In this document: positions 53,985 through 64,000 of the stretch, in pieces
Layout of the letters: each line of letters starts with the position of its first letter
Position numbering within the stretch: the stretch's first letter is position 1
Assembly (NCBI RefSeq): GCF_032854445.1
Contig: NC_088297.1
Span: 12,364,163 to 12,428,162 of the forward strand
Direction: 5' to 3'
DNA from: Liolophura sinensis
Taxonomy: Eukaryota > Mollusca > Polyplacophora > Chitonida > Chitonidae
DNA: 64,000 bases
Translations under genes and position numbers: made by a program
Notes under the pieces: generated by a model
Told to the model about the DNA's origin: nothing
The model's input: the letters and a program-made list of their open reading frames with translations, nothing else
Database searches by the model: none

Positions 53985-54105
53985 AACAACAAAAAACAAA
54001 CAAACAAAAAAACAAAAAAAACAAAAAAAAAAAACAAACAAACAAAAAACAAACAAACCAGAAAACAAAAAAAAAACAACAAAACAAAACAAAACGAAAA
54101 CAACC
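53985..54105 (+). repeat. A-rich (AAAC)n simple sequence
   Basis: Irregular CAAA/CAAAA repeats, possibly the decayed tail of a retroelement. Confidence 0.9.
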
Positions 54106-55607
54106 GACAAGCGTGTTCCTATTTTAACATGCTAAGACTTTTCCAAAAAGAAACAAAATCATTAAAACAAAACAAGTAAAAGATACTTTAGTTAACAAGA
54201 CGGGATATTATTTCAGTATATATACACGGACAGTAGCGATTGAAAGAATGCCAGGTAATGCGTTACATCTCGACGAAAGAGGCATACGTGTCTATTAAAC
54301 TGTGATTGGTTTAAATACTGGACGAACCCGGGTGGTTTTCCCGCGGGGATTCCCCTAGGATTTTGCGACCGGGATATATATAGAATCAGGGTTTACACGT
54401 CTCACTAGTTTGCTTTGTGTAATACCGCTTGAGTTTTTTTTCTTCAGCAACTGCGCGGTTTTAATACCGTTATTCGAGTCATTCTGCAGACACCAAGGCC
54501 AATCTACGGTGGCTAAGTAGTGCCATGCAACTTCATTTAAATTTTGTGTATGTTTTCTATATGTTCGAGGGAGAAAGGCGGCTTTCAAACAGTTTGTCGT
54601 TATTTTTGTCTACATTCAAACAGTTAATCAGTCAATTTTAACAGGAGCCTATCTGTTCGGGTGATGCTAGAATGTATTCTGTTAACAAAATACCGAGTCA
54701 AACTCAACATAACACCATATGTTGAATGAACAGAATATGTGCTCTATTTCAGAGAATAATCTGCTACAATAACAGACCACACTCTAGCATCACACCGACA
54801 ACAGACATTTTTTTTTATTAAATTTAAGGAGTTACAACAGACGTTTTTATTAAATTGAAGGAATTATTGTTTTGTGATTATATGGGAAATTATATATTTA
54901 AAAAATACATCTTATCATTACTCGAAGTAACATTTGTTGTCATTCATATTTCACAGCATTATATACGCCAGCTATTACTATCATATGATGTTGACATCTG
55001 AAAATTTGTATAGCGTACATCCTGTGCATTTAATAATACCTTTCATCTGGTGGCCAGACTAGATAGAAACAAACGAGGCAGTTGGCTTGCAGACCATTAG
55101 GGTCGTGTGAATTGCTGCTACTGAAGCATTTATACTTTATATTTATCTATTGAACAGTTAGGATAAAACCCTAACAGAGGTAAACTGACAGGAGGCCGGC
55201 CGTTACGTGTGACCATGTGCCAATTACCACACTGTCCTCGCTGCAGTAGTCTTATTGTCTACTCTGTATGGTCTTTTATATTCTCAAACAAAAAAGCTGA
55301 AGGGTATGCTAATATTCGGACTTGTATGGAATCAGGTGGGGTTTGCCATGGTGTCAAGATACAAGATATTATTAACACTTCCGAAAGTCGGCATGTTGCC
55401 ATCTAACTAGTCATTATTTACACTTCTAAACGGCTGGAGGTGTGAGGAAGTTGTGTGTGTGTGTGGATGTTGGGGGGGGGGGGGGGCGGTGGGGGGGGGA
55501 TTGGTGGCGTATAAAGCGGTACACGGATTCTGGGTACTATTCATGCTCGCGAAGGCTGATGTTTTGCCATACCGGTAAATGTTCACATCATTCACACTTA
55601 TAAAAAC
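54106..55607. other. GPCR intron 1, middle, no gene seen
   Basis: AT-rich. A G-rich tract lies at 55,472-55,500. Short frames here have no recognisable features. Confidence 0.55.
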
Positions 55608-55609
55608 TG

Positions 55610-55684
55610 ACGCTGGCCGCCGTCGTATAAGTGAAATATTCTTGAGTACGGTGTGAAACACCAGTCAAATAAATAAATAAATAT
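55610..55684 (+). mobile_element. SINE family A, 3' fragment
   Basis: CTGGCCGCCGTCGTATAAGTG ... (AAAT)n, extended by AT-rich simple sequence to ~55,725. Confidence 0.8.
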
Positions 55685-55734
55685 ATATATATAAATAAAT
55701 ATATAAATAAATAAATAAATATAAAAACTGATGG

Positions 55735-56760
55735 GCGTGAAGTGCACAGCCAAGATGCTAGGCACTATTCACACTTTCTTAAAGGTAATGAGTTGCAAAG
55801 ATGTCAGGCACTGTTTACACTTCTTAAAAGTAATGAGTTACCAAGATGTCAGGCACTGTTCTCACTTCTACAAGCTAGAGGGTTGCCAAGCTAACAGGCA
55901 CCGTTCACTCTTGATAAAGCATTGAAAAGATATCACGCACTTCACACTTCTCAACGCTTAAGTGTGGCCAAGATGTCAGGCAGTGTTACCACTTCTCAAA
56001 ACTACAGTGTTACCAAGGTGTCAGGCACTATTCAAACTCTTCAAATCTAAAGTGTTACCAAGACACCAGGCATTGCTAACACTTCTCAAAGCTAAAGTGT
56101 TACCAAGATGTCATGCATTGCTCACACTTCTTAAATCTAAAGTGTTACCAAGACGCCAGGCATTGCTCACACTTCTCAAATCTAAAGTGTTACCAAGATG
56201 TCAGGCATTGCTCACACTTCTCAAATCTAAAGTGTTACCAAGACGCCAGGCATTGCTGACACATCTCAAATCTAAACTGTTACCAAGACGTCAGGCATTG
56301 CTTACACTTCTCAAATCTAAAGTGTTACCAAGACGCCAGGCATTGCTCACACTTCTCAAATCTAAAGTGTTACCAAGATGTCAGGCATTGCTGACACTTC
56401 TCAAATCTAAAGTGTTACCAAGACGCCAGGCATTGCTGACAGATCTCAAATCTAAAGTGTTACCAAGACGTCAGGCATTGATCACACTTGTCAAAGCTAA
56501 AGTGTTACCAAGATGCTATGCATTGCTGACACTTCTCAAATCTAAAGTGTTACCAAGACGCCAGGCATTGCTGACACTTCTCAAATCTAAAGTGTTACCA
56601 AGATGTCAGGCATTGCTGACACTTCTCAAATCTAAAGTGTTACCAAGATGCCAGACATCATTCTTATTTCTGAAACTAAAGTTGAAACCAAGATGTCGGG
56701 TACTGTTCCAACTTCTCAAAGATGCCAAGCTAAAGTGTTGCCAAGATGTCATGCACTATT
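55735..56760 (+). repeat. 45-bp minisatellite in GPCR intron 1
   Basis: About 22 units; the best-preserved ones (56,030-56,660) read TCTAAAGTGTTACCAAGA(TGT/CGC)CAGGCATTGCT... with exact 45-bp period. Because the period is a multiple of three, a 266-codon frame (55,962-56,762) with a Leu-rich 15-residue repeat stays open. The 5' units are degenerate and of other lengths. No splice sites or homologue support translation. Confidence 0.9.
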
Positions 56761-57119
56761 AACGCCCCCTAAAGACGAAGATGAAATGAGATAAAATGGC
56801 ATTTGATGCTCACATCCGGCAAAAACTAACAGGTTTATGCCCATTACATGTAATATTATTGTAGTCAATTAAGCAGTCAATCAATAATTTATAAGGCACA
56901 ATGGAAGAAAGGGATTTGAAGACTCTTAGTTACTAGTGTTTCTCCTAATGTTATGTAATAGTCATTCTAGAAATATACCTCAGATTTTGAAGATACCGAA
57001 TTTTCATTCGTTCCACTGAATGAAGCGGTTCTTCTACTGAGGAATAATTATTTAGCATAAGCTCATTATTTCTTTCATCATGAATTTCACTCATCGACAA
57101 TATCCAATTTTTTTTTCAG
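56761..57119. other. GPCR intron 1, distal end with acceptor
   Basis: Ends in a strong pyrimidine tract and TTTTTTCAG immediately before exon 2. Confidence 0.7.
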
Positions 57120-57245
57120 GCTTTACAGTGTATGACGATTGCGGACATGCTAATCTCGCTTCGGCCAGGGCTATAAGCGCAATTCAGAGAGAATTTCCCT
57201 CCTCTGCCATTGACTGTGGCCCACAAACTGCACCAGGAATGGCAG
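57120..57245 (+). CDS. Class C GPCR-like receptor, coding exon 2
   Basis: Joins exon 1 in phase as VKIG|FTVYDDCGHANLASARAI..., continuing SSAIDCGPQTAPGMA and ending GGCAG|GTGAGT. The strand with a DxC motif and following helix is typical of class C ligand-binding domains. The last ~36 bases of the exon are the seed of the adjacent satellite. Later exons lie beyond the window. Confidence 0.7.
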
Positions 57246-60200
57246 GTGAGTACAGTGGTTGTGTCAGGATATACGTTGTCGTGACTGTGGCCCACAAACT
57301 GCACCAGGATTTGCAAGTGGGTACAGTGGTTGTGTGGGGATACAACGTGTCGTGACTGTGGCCCACAAACTGCACTAGGATTTGACGGTGAGTACAGTGG
57401 TTGTGTGAGGGTATAATATATCTTGATTGCGGAACACAAACTGCACCAGGAATGGTAGGTGAGCACAATGAATGGTGGGGCAATGCTGTGTGAAGACATA
57501 AGGTGTCGTGACTGTGGGCCACAAACTGTGGCAGGATTTGCTGGTGGGGCAATGGTTGTGTGAAAATATAAGGTGTCGTGACTGTGGACCACAAACTGTG
57601 GCAGGATTTGCGGGTTTGGCAATGGTTGTGCGAAGACATAAGGTGTCGTGACTGTGGACCACAAACTGTGACAGGATTTAGTGGTGAGGGCAGTAATTGT
57701 GCGAAGACATAAGGTGTCGTGACTGTGGGCTACAAACTGTGACAGGATTTGTGGGTGGGGCAATGGTTGTGTGAAGATATAAGGTGTCGTGACTGTGGAC
57801 CACAAACTGTTGCAGGATTTGCTGTTGGGGCAGTGGTTGTGTGAAGATATAAGATGTCGTGACTGTGGGCCACAAACTGTGTCAGGATTTGCAGGTGAGT
57901 ACAGTAGTTGTGTGAAGACATAAGGTGTCGTGACTGTGAGCCACAAACTGTGGCAGAATTTGTGGGTGGGGCAATGGTTGTGTGAAGACATAAGGTGTCG
58001 TGACTGTGGTCCACAAAGTATGGCAGGATTTGCAGGTGGGGCAATGGTTGTGTGAAGACATAAGGTGTCGTGACTGTGGACCACAAACTGTGTCAAGATT
58101 TGCTGTTAAGTGGATTGGTTGTGTGAAGACATAAGGTGTCGTGACGGTGGACCACAAACTGTGGCAGGATTTGCTGTTAAGTGCATTGGTTGTGTGAAGA
58201 TATAAGGTGTCGTGACGGTGGATCACAAACTGTGTCAGGACTTGCAGGTGGGTGTAATGGTTGTGTGAAGACATCAGGTGTCGTGACTGTGGGCCATAAA
58301 CTGTGTCAGGATTTGCAGGTGGGGCAGTGGTTGTGTGAAGATATGAGGTGTCGTGACTGTGGACCACAAACTGTGTCAGGATTTGCTGTTGAGTGCATTG
58401 GTTGTGTGAAGATATAAGGTGTCGTGACGGTGGATCACAAACTGTGTCAGGACTTGCAGGTGGATGTAATGGTTGTGTGAAAACATCAGGTGTCGTGACT
58501 ATGGACAACAAACTGTGTCAGTATTTGCAGGTGGGGCATTGGTTGTGTGAAGATATAAGGTGTCGTGACTGTGGGTCACAAACTGTGACAGGATTTGCCG
58601 ATGGGGCAATGGTTGTGTGAAAATATAAGGTGTCGTGGCCAACAGACTGTGGCAGGATTTGCTGGTGGGGCAATGGTTGTGTGAAAATATAAGGTGAAGA
58701 CATAAGGTGTCGTGGCCCACAGACTGTGGCAGGATTTGCGCGTGGAGCAGTGGTTGTGTTAAGATATAAGGTGTCGTGACGGTGGACCACAAATTGTGGC
58801 AGGATTTGCTGGTGAGTGCATTGGTTGGGTGAAGACATAAGGTGTCGTGGCCCACATACTGTGGCAGGATTTGCAGGTGGGGCAATGGTTGTGTGAAGAT
58901 ATAAGGTGTCGTGACTGTGGACCACAAACTGTGTCAGGATTTGCAGGTGGGGCATTGGTTGTGTGAAGATATAAGGTGTCGTGACTGTGGGCCACAAACT
59001 GTGTCAGGATTTGCAGGTGAGTGCAGTAGTTGTGTGAAGACATAAGGTGTCATGACTGTGGGCCACAAACTGTTTTAGGATTTGGAGGTGGGGCAATGGT
59101 TGTGTAAAGATATAAGGTGTCGTGACTGTGGGCCCACAGACTGTGTCAGGATTTGCTGGTGAGTGCAGTAGTTGTTTCAAGGCATAAAGTGTCGTGACTG
59201 CCAAAAACTGTGTGAGGATTTGAAGGTGGAGCAATGGTTGTGTGAAGACATAAGGTGTCGTGACTGTGGACCACAAATTGTGGCAGGATTTGCAGGTGGG
59301 GCAGTGGTTGTGTAAAGATATAAGGTGTTGTGACTGTGGGCCCACAGACTGTGTCAGGATTTGCTGGTGGGTGCAGTAGTTGTTTTAAGACATTTGGTGT
59401 CGTGACTGCCACAAACTGTGGCGGGATTTGCAGGTTGGGCAGTAGTTGTGTGAAGATATAAGGTGGCGTGACTCGGGCCCACAGACTGTGTCAGGATTTG
59501 CTGGTGAGTGCAGTAGTTGTTTCAAGGCATAAAGTGTCGTGACTGCCACAAACTGTGTCAGGATTTGCAGGTGGGGCAGTAATTGTGTGAAGACATAAGG
59601 TGTCTTGACTGTGAGCCACAAACTGTGGCAGGATTTGCGGGTGGGGCAATGGTTGTGTGAAGACATAAGGTGTCGTGACTGTGGACCACAAACTGTGGCA
59701 GGATTTGCGGGTGGGGCATTGGTTGTGTGAAGATATAAGGTGTCGTGACTGTGGGCCACAAACTGTGTCAGGATTTGCAGGTGAGTGCAGTAGTTGTGTG
59801 AAGACATAAGGTGTCATGACTGTGGGCCACAAACTGTTTTAGGATTTGCAGGTGGGGCAATGGTTGTGTAAAGATATAAGGTGTCGTGACTGTGGGCCCA
59901 CAGACTGTGTCAGGATTTGCTGGTGAGTGCAGTAGTTGTTTCAAGGCATAAAGTGTCGTGACTGCCAAAAACTGTGGGAGGATTTGAAGGTGGAGCAATG
60001 GTTGTGTGAAGACATAAGGTGTCGTGACTGTGAGCCACAAACTGTGGCAGGATTTGCGGGTGGGGCAATGGTTGTGTGAAGACATAAGGTGTCGTGACTG
60101 TGGACCACAAATTGTGGCAGGATTTGCAGGAGGGGCAATGGTTGTGTGAAGATATAAGGTGTCGTGACTGTGGACCACAAACTGTGGCAGGATTTGCGGG

Positions 60201-63200
60201 TGGGGCAATGGTTGTGTGAAGACATAAGGTGTCGTGGCCCACAGAATGTGGCAGGATTTGCAGGTGGGGCAGTGGTTGTGTTAAGATATAAGGTGTCGTG
60301 ACGGTGGACCACAAACTGTGGCAGGATTTGTTGGTGAGTGTATTGGTTGTGTGAAGACATAAGGTGTCGTGGCCCACATACGGTGGCAGGATTTGTAGGT
60401 GGGGTAATGGTTGTGTGAAGATATAAGGTGTCGTGACTGTGGACCACAAACTGTGTCAGGATTTGCAGGTGAGTGCAGTAGTTGTGTGAAGACATAAGGT
60501 GTCGTGACTGTGGACCACAAACTGTGTCAGGATTTGCAGGTGGGGCAGTGGTTGTGTAAAGATATAAGGTGTTGTGACTGTGGGCCCACGGACTGTGTCA
60601 GGATTTGCTGGTGGGTGCAGTAGTTGTTTCAAGACATTTGGTGTCGTGACTGCCACAAACTTTGGCGGGATTTGCAGGTTGGGCAGTAGTTGTGTGAAGA
60701 TATAAGGTGGCGTGACTCGGGCCCACAGACTGTGTCAGGATTTGCTGGTGAGTGCAGTAGTTGTTTCAAGGCATAAAGTGTCGTGACTGCCACAAACTGT
60801 GTCAGGATTTGCAGGTGGGGCAGTAATTGTGTGAAGACATAAGGTGTCTTGACTGTGAGCCACAAACTGTGGCAGGATTTGCGGGTGGGGCAATGGTTGT
60901 GCGAAGACATAAGGTGTCGTGACTGTGGACCACAAACTGTGGCAGGATTTGCGGGTGGGGCATTGGTTGTGTGAAGATATAAGGTGTCGTGACTGTGGGC
61001 CACAAACTGTGTCAGGATTTGCAGGTGAGTGCAGTAGTTGTGTGAAGACATAAGGTGTAATGATTGTGGGCCACAAACTGTTTTAGGATTTGCAGGTGGG
61101 GCAATGGTTGTGTAAAGATATAAGGTGTCGTGACTGTGGGCCCACAGACTGTGTCAGGATTTGCTGGTGAGTGCAGTAGTTGTTTCAAGGCATAAAGTGT
61201 CGTGACTGCCAAAGACTGTGTGAGGATTTGAAGGTGGAGCAATGGTTGTGTGAAGACATCAGGTGTCGTGACTGTGAGCCACAAACTGTGGCAGGATTTG
61301 CGGGTGGGGCAATGGTTGTGTGAAGACATAAGGTGTCGTGACTGTGGACCACAAATTGTGGCAGGATTTGCAGGTGGGGCAATGGTTGTGTGAAGACATA
61401 AGGTGTCGTGACTGTGAGTCACAAACTGTGGCAGAATTTGTGGGTGGGAAAATGGTTGTGTGAAGACATAAGGTGTCGTGACTGTGGGCCACAAGCAGTA
61501 GCAGCATTTGCGGGTGGGGCAATGGTTGTGTGAAGACATAAGGTGTCGTGACTGTGGGCCACAAACAATGTCAAGATTTGCTGGTGGGGCAATGGTTGTG
61601 TGGGGATATAACATGTCGTGACTGTGGACCACAAACTATGGCAGGATTTGCAGGTGGGGCCATGGTTGTGTGAAGACATAAGGTGTCGTGACTGTGGACC
61701 ACAAACTGTGGCAGGATTTAGTGGTGGGGCAATGGTTGTGTGGGGATATAACATGTCGTGACTGTGGACCACAAACTATGGCAGGATTTGCAGGTGGGGC
61801 AATGGTTGTGTGAAGACATAAGGTGTCGTGACTGTGAGCCATAAACTGTGGCAGGATTTGCATTTGGGGTAATGGTTGTGTGAAGACATAAGGTGTCGTG
61901 ACTGTGGACCACAAACTGTGGCAGGATTTGCTGTTGAGTGTATTGGTTGTGTGAAGATATAAGGTGTCGTGACTGTGGATCACAAACTGTGTCAGGACTT
62001 GCAGGTGGGTGTAATGGTTGTGTGAAGACATCAGGTGTCGTGACTGTGGGCCACAAACTGTGTCAGGATTTGAATCTGGGGCAATGGTTGTGTGAAGACA
62101 TAAGGTGTCGTGACTGTGAGCCACAAACTGTGGCAGGATTTGCGGGTGGGGCAATGGTTGAGTGAAGACATAAGGTGTCGTGACTGTGGACAACAAACTG
62201 TGTCAGTATTTGCAGGTGGGGCATTGGTTGTGTGAAGATATAAGGTGTCGTGACTGTGGGTCACAAACTGTGACAGGATTTGCCGATGGGGCAGTGGTTG
62301 TGTGAAAACATAAGGTGTCGTGGCCAACAGACTGTGGCAGGATTTGCTGGTGGGGCAATGGTTGTGTGAAAATATAAGGTGTCGTGACTGTGGACCACAA
62401 ACTGTGGCAGGATTTGCGCGTGGGGCAATGGTTGTGTGAAGACATAAGGTGTCGTGGCCCACAGACTGTGGCAGGATTTTCGGGTGGGGCAGTGGTTGTG
62501 TTAAGATGTAAGGTGTCGTGACGGTGGACCACAAACTGTGGCAGGATTTGCTGGTGAGCGCATTGGTTGTGTGAAGACATAAGGTGTCGTGGCCCACATA
62601 CTGTGGCAGGATTTGCAGGTGGGGCAATGGTTGTGTGAAGATATAAGGTGTCGTGACTGTGGACCACAAACTGTGTCAGGATTTGCAGGTGAGTGCAGTA
62701 TTTGTGTGAAGACATAAGGTGTCGTGACTGTGGACCACAAACTGTGTCAGGATTTGGAGGTGGGGCAGTGGTTGTGTGAGAATATAAGGTGTCGTGACTG
62801 TGGATCACAAACTGCCTCAAGTATTACAGGTGGGCACAGTGGTTGTGTGAAAATATAAGGTGTCGTGACTGTGGATCACAAACTGCCATAAATACTGCAA
62901 GTGGGCACAGTGGTTGTGTGAGAATATAAGGTGTCGTGACTGTGGATCACAAACTGCCTCAAGTACAGTGGGCACAGTGGTTGTATGAGAATATAAGGTG
63001 TCTTGACTGTGGATCACAAACTGCCTCAAGTATTACAGGTGGGCACAGTGGTTGTGTGAGAATATAAGGTGTCGTGACTGTGGATCACAAACTGCCTTAA
63101 GTATTACAGGTGGGCACAGTGGTTGTGTGAGAATATAAGGTGTCGTGACTGTGGATCATAAACTGCCTCAAGTATTACAGGTGGGCACAGTGGTTGTGTG

Positions 63201-64000
63201 AGAATATAAGGTGTCGTGACTGGGGCCCACAGACAGTGTCAGGATTTCCTGGTGAGTGCAGTAGTTGTTTTAAGACTTAAAGAGTCGTGATTGCCACAAA
63301 GTATGTCAGGATTTGAAGGTGGGGCAATGGTTGCGTGAAGATATAAGGCGTCGTGACAGTGGATTACAAACTGCCTCAAGTACTGCAGGTGGGCACAGTG
63401 GTTGTGTGAGAATATAAGGAGTCATGACTGTGGATCACAAACTGCCTCAAGTACTGCAGGTGGGCACAGTGGTTGTGTGAGAATATAAGGTGTCGTGACT
63501 GTGGATTACAAACTGCCTCAAGTACTGCAGGTGTGCACAGTGGTTGTGTGAGAATATAAGGCGTCGTGACTGTGGATCACAAACTGCCTCAAGTACTGCA
63601 GGTGGGCACAGTGGTTGTGTGAGAATATAAGGTGTCGTGACTGTGGATCACAAACTGCCTCAAATATAGCAGGTGGGCACAGTGGTTGTGTGAGAATATA
63701 AGGTGTCGTGACTGTGGATCACAAACTGCCTCAAGTACTGCAGGTGGGCACAGAGTTTGTGTGAGAATATAAGTCGTCGTGACTGTGGATCACAAACTGC
63801 CTCAATTACAGTGGGCACAGTGTTTGTGTGAGAATATAAGGTGTTGTGACTGTGGATCACAAACTGCCTCAAGTATCAAAGGTAGGCACAGTGGTTGTGT
63901 GGAAATATAAGGTGTCGTGACTGTGGATCACAAACTGCCTTAAGTATTACAGGTGGGCACAGTGGTTTTGTGAGAATATAAGGTGTCGTGACTGTGGATT
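57219..64000 (+). repeat. ~70-bp satellite derived from the GPCR exon 2/intron 2 boundary
   Basis: Roughly 95 units, running off the window end. The first unit is TGACTGTGGCCCACAAACTG + CACCAGGAATGGCAG + GTGAGTACAGTGGTTGTGT, that is, the exon 2 end plus the donor. Later units read GACTGTGGACCACAAACTGT + G(G/T)CAGGATTTGCAG + GTG(GGG/AGT)GCA. Unit lengths are 70-71 bp, with ~63-bp variants (GTCGTGGCCCACAG) and higher-order blocks of several hundred bp (for example 59,500-59,900 versus 60,740-61,140). From ~62,800 a sub-family with CTGCCTCAAGTA(C/T)T takes over. Confidence 0.96.

Noticed and set aside
57116-63029. Many long overlapping minus-strand frames (up to 326 codons) rich in His, Thr and Pro
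   Set aside because: They arise because the 70-bp unit lacks stops in all three minus frames; a 70-bp period cycles through the frames every 210 bp. No start context, splice signal or domain.

Overview
The window is animal nuclear DNA, most probably from a mollusc. It has spliceosomal genes with GT-AG introns, a PABPC gene, a class C GPCR, two tRNA-derived SINE families with AAAT-type or GAGT-type tails, a Tc1-type transposon, long AT microsatellites and large minisatellites. There are no bacterial operons, rRNA genes or CRISPR arrays. The mollusc assignment rests mainly on the look of the SINEs and on PABPC, so it is an inference.

Layout. Two direct copies of a segment (copy A 1-~18,770, copy B 32,161-~50,820) flank the host gene for cytoplasmic poly(A)-binding protein (PABPC, minus strand, 28,820 down to 18,815). 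Each copy carries, in order: the 5' part of an intron-containing, protein-primed type B DNA polymerase (polB-1, minus); a ~1.3 kb block with a copy of PABPC exon 1 and its promoter (plus); a decayed ~11.5 kb Polinton/Maverick-like element with structural-type genes, a packaging ATPase and a second, different polB at its right end; then SINE-rich flank and a relic of the PABPC 3' region. The genuine PABPC exon 1 block (28,519-29,814) is an inverted copy of the same block, so polB-1 (29,815-33,453) is bracketed by 1.3 kb inverted repeats and loses its palm domain at the left one. Copies A and B share many of the same disabling lesions, so the element was already dead when the segment was duplicated. 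Later changes include a 1.2 kb deletion in B, a Walker A mutation in B and a Tc1 insertion in B whose empty site is preserved in A.

PABPC can be spliced on paper into ten exons with consistent phases (492 aa, four RRMs). I find no exon for the core of the C-terminal MLLE domain. Intron 1 holds a 34-bp satellite of about 85 units.

The right part (52.5-64 kb) holds the first two coding exons of a class C GPCR-like extracellular domain. Its intron 1 contains SINEs and a 45-bp minisatellite. Its intron 2 is a ~70-bp satellite of roughly 95 units, running off the window, that was seeded from the exon 2 / splice donor boundary itself. Each unit therefore repeats the exon end, and many keep a donor-like CAG|GTGAGT or CAG|GTGGGG. 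The long reading frames in these satellites are by-products of the repeats.
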